From Desertivirga arenae (lineage in GTDB: Bacteria; Bacteroidota; Bacteroidia; Sphingobacteriales; Sphingobacteriaceae): a stretch of DNA of 64,000 nt. Under the pieces are notes generated by a model. That model was given only the letters and a program-made list of their open reading frames with translations, did not search any database and was not told the origin of the DNA. How positions within the stretch are numbered: position 1 is the first letter of the stretch; each line of letters opens with the position of its first letter. Shown here piece after piece: positions 15,200-23,377 of the stretch. The translations under genes were made by a program, and so were the position numbers. The DNA lies in contig NZ_JAFEWE010000003.1 of NCBI RefSeq assembly GCF_017355785.1, positions 1-64,000 of the forward strand, in the 5' to 3' direction.

Positions 15200-15879
15200 A
15201 TTACATCTTACACCTGAACGGCTTTTACAGAAAAGCTAATGATGATGAAAATATGGGCCCCTGTCATCTCAGTTTATACTGGGCCATTTTTCAGATCTGG
15301 AATGCTTTCTACTTCCAGAACCCCTTCCCGGTGATTAGAAGCGAGTTGATGCGAAAGGCAAAGATCGGTTCTAAAAACACCTATTATCGTTGCTTGCATG
15401 AGCTTCATGAATGGGGGTACATCGACTACGCACCGTCCCATAACCGGGCTGTTCCTTGTCACATCACTTGTGTGCTTTTTGATAGTTCTGGTACCGGAAA
15501 TGGTACTGGTTCTAGGCGCACTTATGATACCACAACTGGTCCCACTTTTTGCACTCCGCTCGTACCAGAATTGAACCCATTTATAAAACTTAATAAAACT
15601 TTTATAAACACACTCTCCCTAAAAAATATCAAAAAGTTTTTCGAGGAGAATTCTTCCAATGCCAAAGAAGCCACTAACTTCTACAATCACTACCAGGCCA
15701 ACGGTTGGATGATGGGCCAGGTTCAAATGGTAGATTGGGAGGCAGCAGCACGCAAATGGATTGCCGGAGCAGGGCGTTTTGCAAAAAACAACACTCACAA
15801 AACTAACCGTTCCGCAAAGATCATTTCCATCCACAATTCAACCCCTAAAACCCTGAAAAGATATGACGAACCTTTGTAA
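15196..15879 (+). CDS. winged-helix replication-type protein, 227 aa
   Basis: The N-terminal 100 residues read as a winged-helix domain of the kind in phage/plasmid replication initiators: 'LSLYWAIFQIWNAFYFQNPF', then 'VIRSELMRKAKIGSKNTYYRCLHELHEWGYIDYAPS' (recognition helix and wing). A Gly/Thr-rich linker (residues 105-120) leads to a C-terminal DnaD-like helical region with 'NFYNHYQANGWMMGQVQMVDWEAAARKW', close to the 'F...y...gW...g...v.dW..a...W' motif of DnaD/DnaB_2 domains. Overlaps the AAA+ gene by 17 bases, as helicase loader genes often do. Confidence 0.72.
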   Translation: MNYILHLNGFYRKANDDENMGPCHLSLYWAIFQIWNAFYFQNPFPVIRSELMRKAKIGSKNTYYRCLHELHEWGYIDYAPSHNRAVPCHITCVLFDSSGTGNGTGSRRTYDTTTGPTFCTPLVPELNPFIKLNKTFINTLSLKNIKKFFEENSSNAKEATNFYNHYQANGWMMGQVQMVDWEAAARKWIAGAGRFAKNNTHKTNRSAKIISIHNSTPKTLKRYDEPL

Positions 15880-16498
15880 ATCAAACACCCCGGCAACTTA
15901 CCTTGATTTTGATCAATTGATCGAATGGCTCAATAAGAAAGGTTCTGAGCTTTTTGGGAAAACTTATAAGATCGATGCAAAAGACTACGATACGGTCTAC
16001 CAGATACTTGTATACGTTTACCGGGATAAGGAGCATGCTGCCAAACATGGAATTGATCTAGGCAAGGGTTTAATTGTAGCTGGACCAGTAGGATGTGGAA
16101 AAACCTCACTGATGCAATTATTGCTGCATCTGGATTTAGCGATCAAGCCCTATCAAATGGTTTCTGTTCGCAGCATCAGTTTACAATTTGCTGATCGGGG
16201 CATCCCATTAATAAAAGAATATGGGGGGCTTGGCCAAAAGCAACCATCCATTTTTTGCTTTGATGAACTAGGTGGCGAGCCAACCACCAGATTTTATGGC
16301 ATAAAGGCAAATGTGATGCGTGAAATCTTGCTGTTAAGGTATGAGCTTTTTATGCAGAAGAGAGTTCCTACTTATGTTACAACAAACCTTTCGCCTGCTG
16401 AGATCGAATCAACGTATGGAACTCCTCTCAGATCACGGTTAAGAGAAATGTTCAACCTGGTAGCCTTTCCTGAAGATTCTTATGATAAAAGAAGGTAA
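15863..16498 (+). CDS. DnaC/IstB-like AAA+ ATPase, 211 aa
   Basis: A P-loop ATPase likely serving as helicase loader or element replication ATPase. Walker A GPVGCGKTS (residues 74-82), Walker B 'IFCFDELGGE' (Asp134-Glu135), sensor 'VTTNLS' (Asn) and an arginine-finger-like 'LRSRLREMF' near the C-terminus are all in order. Length is right for DnaC-like proteins. Its start lies inside the winged-helix/DnaD-like gene, a linkage typical of phage replication modules (initiator plus loader). No transposase or integrase accompanies it in this window. Confidence 0.82.
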   Translation: MTNLCKSNTPATYLDFDQLIEWLNKKGSELFGKTYKIDAKDYDTVYQILVYVYRDKEHAAKHGIDLGKGLIVAGPVGCGKTSLMQLLLHLDLAIKPYQMVSVRSISLQFADRGIPLIKEYGGLGQKQPSIFCFDELGGEPTTRFYGIKANVMREILLLRYELFMQKRVPTYVTTNLSPAEIESTYGTPLRSRLREMFNLVAFPEDSYDKRR

Positions 16499-16566
16499 AG
16501 GGCTGACAGGCCGAAGGCAGAGAGAGTACAAGATCATATTAACAACACATTTCCCAAATTAACACG

Positions 16567-17160
16567 ATGACTACTACAATATCAAATTACCGTAAACAGC
16601 TGATAAAAATATACTTCTGTTTGGATTGCGCCATCTGCAATCTATTTTCCATGGGTTTTAGTATAGGCCTGAACGAAGAATGGCAGGATTTTAAACCAGC
16701 CTTTGACGCAGGAGTAGACGTTGAAATGGATTTCGCTTACCTCGAAGCTATTAAACATCCTGCAGTTCCTGATGTGATTAAGATCATCCACATCTTGCTG
16801 GAGGTGAGTGAAACCCTGGTTAATATGAATAAATTAACCGACGAGGAACTAGTCTTTCCGAAAGAATTAATTTCTGAAGAAGGGGATGATGATGATGAGG
16901 AGGACGATAATGAGGATGTTGACTACCTGGATAGGTGGTTGCAAGGCATTTTTACTGATCTGCTTAGTGTATACGAAGCAATTTGGATCCTGGCTCACGG
17001 AAATAATCCCCCTATGTCGGAATATGATGAATTTGGGGCCAAGTATTACGATGGAGGATTAAAAATTGATAGCGAGGACGAAAATGTTAAGGTACTTATG
17101 CAAGCGCTAAATAAGGTTCTGGCATTGAACGGAGCAATCAATTATTTCCCCTCAGAGTAA
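16567..17160 (+). CDS. hypothetical acidic protein, 197 aa
   Basis: Not recognised. Mostly helical; a run of acidic residues around 107-120 (GDDDDEEDDNEDVD) separates two helical parts. No signal or membrane segment. It follows the AAA+ gene after 68 bases on the same strand and likely belongs to the island operon; its acidity would allow DNA mimicry or protein binding, but nothing shows this. The last plus-strand gene of the island. Confidence 0.5.
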   Translation: MTTTISNYRKQLIKIYFCLDCAICNLFSMGFSIGLNEEWQDFKPAFDAGVDVEMDFAYLEAIKHPAVPDVIKIIHILLEVSETLVNMNKLTDEELVFPKELISEEGDDDDEEDDNEDVDYLDRWLQGIFTDLLSVYEAIWILAHGNNPPMSEYDEFGAKYYDGGLKIDSEDENVKVLMQALNKVLALNGAINYFPSE

Positions 17161-17314
17161 GGCGACTGCTTATAAATTATCCGCGTCCAAATAGACGCTC
17201 TCGTTAATGCTTGGGCTCCAAATTTCTGTTGAAGCCAGGAAGAAGGGGCCCTGCATTATATCAAACTTGTTTCTTTTCGTTAAACTCAAGCTTTAAAACA
17301 GTCTGCTAACAAAC

Positions 17315-17536
17315 CTATTTTGACGCCTTTAAAATTTCGATCTTCTCTCTTTCACTTTGCAGTAGACGTTCATAGAGTTTTTTATTCTCTTCCACCAGTT
17401 CAAAAAGCTTATCAATTGTATTAAAGGTTGGTTGATAATTTAAAGAGCTTGCTATTAACGTTGATTGATCACTGCTAGTGTTATTGAAAGTGTTGGATAT
17501 AATATTAAATACGCCGGACGAGTAAAAAAATGTTAC
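17315..17536 (-). pseudogene. C-terminal fragment of a phage-repressor-type XRE regulator
   Basis: A 73-codon frame open to a stop on both sides, with no usable start. Its end, 'LVEENKKLYERLLQSEREKI' followed by ILKASK, is the standard tail of Bacteroidota XRE/phage-repressor-like regulators, preceded by an Asn/Ser-rich linker (NTFNNTSSDQS). The DNA-binding domain is missing. It lies on the right margin of the island and appears to be the remains of its former regulator. Confidence 0.6.
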
Positions 17537-17541
17537 TTAAA

Positions 17542-17554
17542 GGCTCTGTTGCGA
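17542..17554 (+). repeat. possible insertion-sequence end (GGCTCTGTTGCGA)
   Basis: Resembles the outer end of IS6-type elements and lies precisely between two gene fragments (17536 and 17571). No transposase and no matching opposite end were seen, so it could be chance. Confidence 0.2.
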
Positions 17555-17570
17555 CTGTTGGTTTATTTGA

Positions 17571-17678
17571 TTAGAAGTATTTTGCCGCTTCGATTACATA
17601 GTCAGGCTTCAAGCGATGTGTAATTAATGCCCCAACAACCTTAACGTCAGTCAATAGTGTCTTAAAATGGGATAACAT
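17571..17678 (-). CDS. possible 35-residue gene or gene fragment
   Basis: A short minus-strand frame (MLSHFKTLLTDVKVV, ending IEAAKYF) with amphipathic helix pattern. It may be a fragment of a larger broken gene, since it sits between other remnants. No family recognised. Confidence 0.25.
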   Translation of the reverse strand: MLSHFKTLLTDVKVVGALITHRLKPDYVIEAAKYF

Positions 17679-17774
17679 TCTAGATCAGTTTGTTGGTGTT
17701 CTTTTGCGGAGATAATGGTTTTGGCTGCCAATACCTGGAATGAGCGTTAGTTACAGACCGGGAAATTATTAAAT

Positions 17775-18062
17775 TTAGAGGTGGAGATCAGGGTACTGTT
17801 CCTGTCCGTAATATTTATCAATCTCTCGACCTATGATCTCTGCTTCTATAGGACTCAGGTTTCCCTCTGCCCAAAACCAGGCTCTTGGTAGTATTTGCAT
17901 TTGAAGCCTGCCCATGAATTTATCTCCGATCGCGACCATGAAATCAGATTCCATCTTCTGGTGATCGTATGATGGCAGAATAGTTACCTTCCACTGCTCA
18001 CCATGGATTTCTACCGTTACCTCAAATGGGTCTTCGAAAGCTATATTTTCGATGGAGCACAT
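17775..18062 (-). CDS. hypothetical protein, 95 aa
   Basis: Not recognised. A small soluble beta-rich domain with 'PFEVTVEIHGEQWKVTIL', a tryptophan pair in 'PRAWFWAEGNLSPIEAEIIG' and a final helix. No export signal. It stands alone on the minus strand, with a 58-base gap to the membrane gene upstream of it. Its pattern resembles small proteins that accompany immunity genes, without proof. Confidence 0.55.
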   Translation of the reverse strand: MCSIENIAFEDPFEVTVEIHGEQWKVTILPSYDHQKMESDFMVAIGDKFMGRLQMQILPRAWFWAEGNLSPIEAEIIGREIDKYYGQEQYPDLHL

Positions 18063-18120
18063 GTGGCAAAGATATGATGCTGAACTTGAACCTTGATTAC
18101 AAATAAGACGGCCACTCTTA

Positions 18121-18510
18121 CTAATTTTTAACTTGCTTCAAACGTAATTGAATGATACGCAGAAGGGAATAGGCAAAAATTGCCAGTAGCGAGATATATG
18201 CAATCAATTGAATAGTGTGGTTAAGGGTATTTAAAAATACAAAGGATAGAATCGCAAAAATTGAGATTAATAATAGCTCCGTTTTCTGCGCACCAAGATT
18301 TGTCTTTAAGAGAATTATTAAGACCTGAATGATTAAAATAGGATAAAATACTACAATAGGATAAAGTAGGTGCCATTTATCTGGCCGGTCCTGGTAGTTT
18401 GGCATAAATTTTATCTCGGAAGAGTAGATAATCAGAACTAATAGCATTACACCCAAGCTGAATAGTCTTGTCTGAAATGTTTGGGTTGGCCGATGCGTAT
18501 GAAGAGTCAT
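18121..18510 (-). CDS. hypothetical membrane protein, 129 aa
   Basis: Not recognised. Four transmembrane segments predicted by hydrophobicity (about residues 13-30, 47-66, 74-90 and 95-115), with a short basic C-terminus (LRLKQVKN). Its start overlaps the stop of the upstream lipoprotein gene by four bases, so the two are probably cotranslated and may act together at the cell envelope. Confidence 0.6.
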   Translation of the reverse strand: MTLHTHRPTQTFQTRLFSLGVMLLVLIIYSSEIKFMPNYQDRPDKWHLLYPIVVFYPILIIQVLIILLKTNLGAQKTELLLISIFAILSFVFLNTLNHTIQLIAYISLLAIFAYSLLRIIQLRLKQVKN

Positions 18511-19076
18511 AAAACTTTGTAATTCTTATTATTCACGGGTTCCACAATAATCTCCCCACCACCAAACTGTTTATCTAAATACTTATGGGAGTATACATTA
18601 TAAAGTCTTATCACTTTGTCTTTTTCCTTAAATCCTATTAACAAGCCCTTTGCACGTGAAAAAATTGTTAAGTCGTTCCTGTGTTTGTTGTATTTTACTG
18701 GTAACGCAAAATAGAAAGTATCGAACGTTTTTTGGTGAGGGTCTCCTTTAGATTTTTCAATTCGGTAAATCTGTTGATCTTCGCCTTCATGATCAATTGA
18801 CTGATCTGCAATCAGATCTATTCTCACTAAATATGATGTCTTTTCTTCAATAACCCTCAATTTTTCTGATGACAATACAGTATTTTTCCTGGGGCCGCTT
18901 AGCTGCATATCCTCCTCTAAAGTTTTATCACTGCAAGCACAAGAGTCAACAACCTGTTTAGCTGGCTTTATTGAAGTTTTCTTGCCAGGAGCATCGGAGC
19001 ACGATTGGAGGAGAAAGGTGACAAGAATAATGGAAATTACGGGGAATAGAGAGCATGATTCATTCTTTTTGGACAT
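18507..19076 (-). CDS. hypothetical lipoprotein, about 189 aa
   Basis: Not recognised. The ATG at 19076 gives a lipoprotein signal with hydrophobic residues 10-23 and lipobox LLQSC (Cys26); an earlier in-frame start would add nine residues. The mature protein starts with a Lys-rich linker and two Cys (SCACSD), then a beta-rich region with 'TFDTFYFALPVKYNKHRND' and 'LLIGFKEKDKVIRLYNVYS'. Coupled to the following four-helix membrane protein. Confidence 0.6.
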   Translation of the reverse strand: MSKKNESCSLFPVISIILVTFLLQSCSDAPGKKTSIKPAKQVVDSCACSDKTLEEDMQLSGPRKNTVLSSEKLRVIEEKTSYLVRIDLIADQSIDHEGEDQQIYRIEKSKGDPHQKTFDTFYFALPVKYNKHRNDLTIFSRAKGLLIGFKEKDKVIRLYNVYSHKYLDKQFGGGEIIVEPVNNKNYKVL

Positions 19077-19199
19077 AACGTCCTTAAAATTGTAATTCAT
19101 CATACTGGAATATAATAGGAGTAAGATTTTTCAGTTCACCGTTTAAAGTAGGTTAAATTTAATCAATCACAAAAAAATATTAAATAGATGGAGTGATGA

Positions 19200-20090
19200 T
19201 TAATAATCATTGAACCATTCATAATCCTCAATCCTATGATATTCAATTGGAACATCTGCTATTATCGTTTTTGTGATCTCATCAGAAGAATGGCGGTATT
19301 TTTTAGTTTTAAAATAACGCCGACTAATCGTATCAGTACGATCCGGATAGATAAATTCGATCGTATCCACTTTTAGGCCCCTCCATTTACACTTGTACAA
19401 TTCCACTTCCCCCGGATGACCATAGCCTACACCCCGAATGATCCCTTCCTTTGGGAAAAATGTAGGGTTGATGAACTCATAATCCTTAGTGAAGGTTCTA
19501 TTGTCTGGACGAAGAAGATAGACATTGTAAACATTTCGTCGGCAACATCCGGAGGAGGGGTACCAATGCACCAGAAAATCTTTTAGTCCATCTCCGTTTA
19601 CATCTCTGATAGTATCCCTTAGGTAGGACATGGATTCCTGTTCGCGGGAAAGCACAGATTCAAACTTGTCTGCCTTCAGAATGTATAGGTCCATGTAAGT
19701 CGATGAGGTGCTGCGTCTTCTTATCAATAAATGCTTTTTGTTCTTTGAGAATAAGCTTCCGAAACGAATCGTTATCTCGAAGTTTTGAGAGCTATCATCC
19801 GGGGTGACTTCATACTTCTTTATGAATTCATTTAAATGGATGTATCCTCCGGCAAGCGTTAAGGCACTGTCGAGCAGCTCCCTAAGCCTGATACTGTCAG
19901 CATAATTCTGTTGATCAAAATGACTTGGCTTTTGCGTAGTGTCCTGAATGCTTGCTGATCCAATAGAAAGTTTGCCTTGTGAACTTCTTAGAGGTTCCTT
20001 TTCGGTAACCTGACATGATGAAGAAAGGGCAAACAAAAGTATAAGGGGTAACCCAAGCAATGCTTTTTGTCTAATGATAGGATACTCCAT
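19200..20090 (-). CDS. lipoprotein with FG-GAP/VCBS-like element, 296 aa
   Basis: The lipoprotein signal ends in SSSC (Cys26). The middle contains 'RDVNGDGLKDFLVHWY', the D-x-N-x-D-G calcium-loop pattern of FG-GAP/VCBS repeats, followed by a Cys pair (SSGCCRRN). Members of this group are surface or periplasmic proteins whose loops bind Ca2+. The rest is unrecognised. It follows the 495-residue membrane protein after only four bases and is presumably cotranscribed with it. Confidence 0.6.
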   Translation of the reverse strand: MEYPIIRQKALLGLPLILLFALSSSCQVTEKEPLRSSQGKLSIGSASIQDTTQKPSHFDQQNYADSIRLRELLDSALTLAGGYIHLNEFIKKYEVTPDDSSQNFEITIRFGSLFSKNKKHLLIRRRSTSSTYMDLYILKADKFESVLSREQESMSYLRDTIRDVNGDGLKDFLVHWYPSSGCCRRNVYNVYLLRPDNRTFTKDYEFINPTFFPKEGIIRGVGYGHPGEVELYKCKWRGLKVDTIEFIYPDRTDTISRRYFKTKKYRHSSDEITKTIIADVPIEYHRIEDYEWFNDY

Positions 20091-20094
20091 ATTT

Positions 20095-21582
20095 CTATCT
20101 TTCTGCCATGATTTTTTCTATCTCCCTCTCCACATGATCCAGCACCGTATATACTCCCACGCCTACACTTTCATACATCACCGTGTCCCTGGCTTTTCCT
20201 ATCCGAGTTTCGATTAATCCCTGAGAGTTTTCTGTGAGGTAATAGTAATCCCCAGGGCTGCTCCGTTTTTTGAACAGGTAAGCCTTGAATTTAAAAGTTC
20301 CTTTTACTGGGATAACTTCCGCAACCTTGCCAGTCTCTATATCTGTTATTCGCTCTGCTGTATCGACGGGAACTAAAACTTCAACCAGATTAATTTCTCT
20401 AAGGTCCCCATCAATTTTCCTTACCCATCTCTTCCGCGTAGTATTTCCATGCTTTAGAATAGAAAACTTGAACGGTTTGAGGTCTAGGTTCTTGAATTGT
20501 TCAAACTGCTTCAATTGTTTTGCATTATGATGATTATGTTCTATACTCAGTTCCTTCTTGTCCTTCTCAAAAACTTGATTAAAGTTGTAGGATATCCCTC
20601 GGATCTTTTGAAGCTCCCTTTCTGTAGCTTGCAGGTGATCGTTCTCGCTGCGCTTTTTAATTACTTCCAGAATAGTTTCATTAAAGTCATTCAAAATAAA
20701 GTCGGCCCACCATTTGCTATAAATTCCCAGGTTTGTAGTTACCCTATATTTGCAACTAAGGGTAACTAAACATTTGTTTTCAGACAGATTCTTTAAGGCA
20801 TAACCTCCTTCGACAACATCAAAATATCTTCCGCCTATCATCACATGATCGTCAAGTGTTTTTGGGGGAATTGAATTAGGATCGACGTTGATATCGTAAG
20901 TGAAGGAATTACCATTGCTCCAGCTTTTTATTACCTCCTGGAACTTTATTCCTTTTTCCCAGGTGATACTTCTAATCCCACCAAGGCCTTCTTTATTTAG
21001 TTCTCCATTCAATGGCTTGGGAATTCCAATCAGATGCACAAAATGCGTTGAGAGCTCCGCAGATTTAATGTTCCTTACATTCTTGATATTATTCCATACC
21101 TCGCTAGTGGAAGCATTCACTTCAATAATTGTTACTACCTTATAATACTGGTCCTTTGCTGGGAAATAAGATTCAACTGTAAGGATTAGGAGGGGCAATA
21201 GTAACGAAGAATATAAGGGTGTTTGCTTAGCATTACTCTTTAGCTTTATAATTCTAAAGATGAACGCCCCTAAGCTGCCCAGAACCAGGAAAGGCCCGAT
21301 AATTATAACAAGGCATATTATACCTTCAAAACCACTAGCAAAAGATAGGAGAAATAGGGTCAACGTGACACCCCAGGGTAGAAGGAGATAAATCCTATAC
21401 GTATCAAGCTGTTCCTTTGTGGATAATAGTACGGGAATAGCTCCCAGTGTGAGTGGCATTGCAAAAATAAATGTGATTGAAACGTTCTTATGCAACTCGG
21501 TAACGAGCGCCATTATTAGGAACGCATAGGCAAGTCCGGCCAACAATCCGAGAAGCAGGGTTTTAAATCTGGAGGGTTTCAA
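20095..21582 (-). CDS. membrane protein with SRPBCC-like domain, 495 aa
   Basis: Five transmembrane helices in the first 150 residues are followed by an extramembrane SRPBCC/polyketide-cyclase-like domain: 'EVNASTSEVWNNIKNVRNI' opens it and 'GGRYFDVVEGGYALKNLSENKCLVTLSCKYRV' then 'WWADFILNDFNETILEVIKKR' closes it, as in START-like proteins that hold hydrophobic ligands. The last 170 residues ('LDLKPFKFSILKHGNTTRKR', 'VLVPVDTAERI') form a separate soluble domain I do not recognise. The combination may bind a lipid-like ligand at the membrane; function unknown. Confidence 0.6.
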   Translation of the reverse strand: MKPSRFKTLLLGLLAGLAYAFLIMALVTELHKNVSITFIFAMPLTLGAIPVLLSTKEQLDTYRIYLLLPWGVTLTLFLLSFASGFEGIICLVIIIGPFLVLGSLGAFIFRIIKLKSNAKQTPLYSSLLLPLLILTVESYFPAKDQYYKVVTIIEVNASTSEVWNNIKNVRNIKSAELSTHFVHLIGIPKPLNGELNKEGLGGIRSITWEKGIKFQEVIKSWSNGNSFTYDINVDPNSIPPKTLDDHVMIGGRYFDVVEGGYALKNLSENKCLVTLSCKYRVTTNLGIYSKWWADFILNDFNETILEVIKKRSENDHLQATERELQKIRGISYNFNQVFEKDKKELSIEHNHHNAKQLKQFEQFKNLDLKPFKFSILKHGNTTRKRWVRKIDGDLREINLVEVLVPVDTAERITDIETGKVAEVIPVKGTFKFKAYLFKKRSSPGDYYYLTENSQGLIETRIGKARDTVMYESVGVGVYTVLDHVEREIEKIMAER

Positions 21583-22003
21583 TTGTTCAGGTCTTTTTTT
21601 AGATTGGCTTTTGAAAGTTCTAATTTAATCTAAAACTGTGAAATGCTATAGTCTATTTGTTGTTATCTTGTTTCTATACTTTAACTATCATCAACCATTG
21701 CCTGGCTAGTTCTTCAACATAATCCTGGAAAGCACCTGAACTTTTAAAAGTATCAAAAGTATAAGCGGGTTGATCTTTCATAACTTCGACGTTATAATAG
21801 CAATGCTTTGAAGGTTATTGTGCTAATAAGAAAATCAGGAAGAGCAACACTGTCGCTTTCAAAGGACTGAATTGTAGGTTTTTAGATATCGAAAATGCCG
21901 CATTTAGCAGAAATAATTAGCTCTATTATATTAAAAGGTAGAATTGTACCTTTTAAATAATCAGGTGAACAACTTATATTAGTGCAGTGAATATAACCTT
22001 ATC
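21583..22003. other. 421-base intergenic region with a 26-base inverted repeat
   Basis: No gene recognised. It separates the divergent membrane-protein operon (minus) from the RDD gene (plus), so promoters for both should lie here. The strongest structure is TTAAAAGGTA-gaattg-TACCTTTTAA at 21931-21956, with perfect 10-base arms. The half-site TTAAAAGGTA appears again at 22614-22623 and its complement at 23276-23286, each flanking a gene. Confidence 0.55.
21931..21956. repeat. perfect inverted repeat TTAAAAGGTA/TACCTTTTAA
   Basis: Ten-base perfect arms around a six-base spacer, 48 bases before the RDD gene start. It could be an operator or a hairpin. The half-site recurs in the next two intergenic gaps. 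Confidence 0.7.
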
Positions 22004-22555
22004 ATGGAAGAAGAATACGAATACAAGCCACAATCTAGCATAACAGATTTCCCTTCAAATAAATATCACATTGGAAGACGTAGAGTCTTAGCTACCCTAC
22101 TAGATTCCATGATGCTTCTCGCCCCTTTAGTCGCTATTACAGCAAATGCGGCCCACTTTGAAAACTTCACTGTTTTTACAATTGTTGCGTTAATCTATCC
22201 TTGGTTTCAAATCTCATATTTTGTATTCTCACACTATAGATCTGGTCAAACATTTGCGAAGGCTACCTTGAATATTAGACTAGTAGACATTTCAGAATCA
22301 GGAGGAATCACACTTAAACAAGCGTTATTACGAGAATGTGTTTGGATTGCCATCGAAGTCTTTGCATTAATGGCTTATTTAATAAGGACAATAAACTCGG
22401 CTAGTGAATTGCCGTGGCTTGATATGATTGAAAGTGTAGGTTCTTCATTTGCAACTATTTGGTTTATACTCGAAGTAGTTACGGTTTTGACAAATAAGAA
22501 CCGAAGATCAATCGGTGATTACATAGCAGGAACGATTGTGATTAGAACAGAATGA
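22004..22555 (+). CDS. RDD family membrane protein, 183 aa
   Basis: An RDD-domain protein: 'GRRRVLATLLDSMMLLAP' contains the Arg-x-x-A-x-x-x-D(S) element of the first helix, and 'GQTFAKATLNIRLVD' with 'NRRSIGDYIAGTIVI' are the family's second and third signatures. Three or four membrane helices. RDD proteins are multi-pass inner-membrane proteins of varied or unknown roles (transport, stress, antiporter activity in some). Nothing in the neighbourhood specifies the job here. Confidence 0.8.
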   Translation: MEEEYEYKPQSSITDFPSNKYHIGRRRVLATLLDSMMLLAPLVAITANAAHFENFTVFTIVALIYPWFQISYFVFSHYRSGQTFAKATLNIRLVDISESGGITLKQALLRECVWIAIEVFALMAYLIRTINSASELPWLDMIESVGSSFATIWFILEVVTVLTNKNRRSIGDYIAGTIVIRTE

Positions 22556-22613
22556 TTCAAATTGCGACAATTGCAAGGAGGGGGTAGTAGATCGTTTACT
22601 ACCTGTCGATATA

Positions 22614-22623
22614 TTAAAAGGTA
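22614..22623 (+). repeat. half-site TTAAAAGGTA
   Basis: Same decamer as the left arm of the inverted repeat at 21931, here 58 bases after the RDD gene stop. Confidence 0.5.
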
Positions 22624-22689
22624 AAGTCTTAAGTAATCTTATATTTTCATCAATCACTCATTGTGGATATATATATTCTTCTGGGAATC

Positions 22690-22700
22690 TTTTTTTTTTT
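22690..22700 (+). repeat. run of 11 T in the 5' part of a coding frame
   Basis: A GTG at 22663 starts a frame (DIYILLGIFF) running into this tract; the following frame (GLALLSIAAIFIIW, then the membrane protein) is offset by one base. One extra T, or two fewer, joins them into a full signal-anchor. A one-base slip is the simplest explanation, either biological phase variation or a base-calling error. Confidence 0.6.
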
Positions 22701-22799
22701 GGATTAGCCCTCCTCTCTATAGCCGCAATATTTATAATATGGACAATTGAAACTGTTAGAAAGAGAAAATTCCCTTTACTTGCTTTTCAGGTTTCAATA

Positions 22800-23207
22800 G
22801 TGGTAGCAATTGCAGGCACTTTCGTTTATGGCTCGTATTCCACCGAGCGAGAGATTACAATCTTGGAAAGCTCATTAGGGCTAAAGCTTCCAAGTACTTA
22901 TGAAGTAATTAAGTCTAGAAATGAGGGTTTTGGACCTGATTTCATGATTGAACTTGAAATAAAACTAGAGGACTCTGGTAAAGAGGATGTAATTCACCAA
23001 ATTAAAGGATGGAAGAACCTCCTCAGTAGCTCAGAAATAAATCAATACATGAAAAGTCCGATCCTAAGAGGTGATAGGGATACCATGGGTTACTGGATTT
23101 ATGAAAAAGGAAAGTATATTTATAAGGAGCCGTTTCTCAATTCTGAACCAGTACAGTGTGAAATAAATGCAGATGGCCTTATCTCCTTTAGGTTTGTTCA
23201 CTTATAA
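22800..23207 (+). CDS. membrane-anchored hypothetical protein, 5' part split by a frameshift
   Basis: Not recognised. As annotated from a GTG the product has 135 residues, but the reading frame is open further upstream and encodes a second hydrophobic segment that lacks a start in this frame. The natural protein probably begins at the GTG at 22663, in another frame, and crosses the T11 tract. The soluble part ('LPSTYEVIKSRNEGFGPD', 'GYWIYEKGKYIYKEPFL') is a small beta-rich domain resembling others in this neighbourhood. The 5' end needs checking before the gene is called intact. Confidence 0.45.
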   Translation: MVAIAGTFVYGSYSTEREITILESSLGLKLPSTYEVIKSRNEGFGPDFMIELEIKLEDSGKEDVIHQIKGWKNLLSSSEINQYMKSPILRGDRDTMGYWIYEKGKYIYKEPFLNSEPVQCEINADGLISFRFVHL

Positions 23208-23266
23208 GCACAGATAAAAGGCTTGTTATTACTAGCCATCAAATGCTGCTGTAATTTTAGAAAAGC

Positions 23267-23286
23267 GGTAAATGTTTACCTTTTAA
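23267..23286 (+). repeat. inverted repeat GGTAAA/TTTACC joined to TACCTTTTAA
   Basis: GGTAAA-tg-TTTACC (23267-23280) runs into TTTTAAT, recreating the right half-site TACCTTTTAA seen at 21947. It lies 60 bases after the preceding gene. Confidence 0.4.
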
Positions 23287-23377
23287 TGAACCTGTAAAAT
23301 TCGTTTTGTTATAACCTAAAGTAATCCAATATTAGTTTTGTAACATCAAAGAACAGTTGCATTTATTTTATTGGCAA

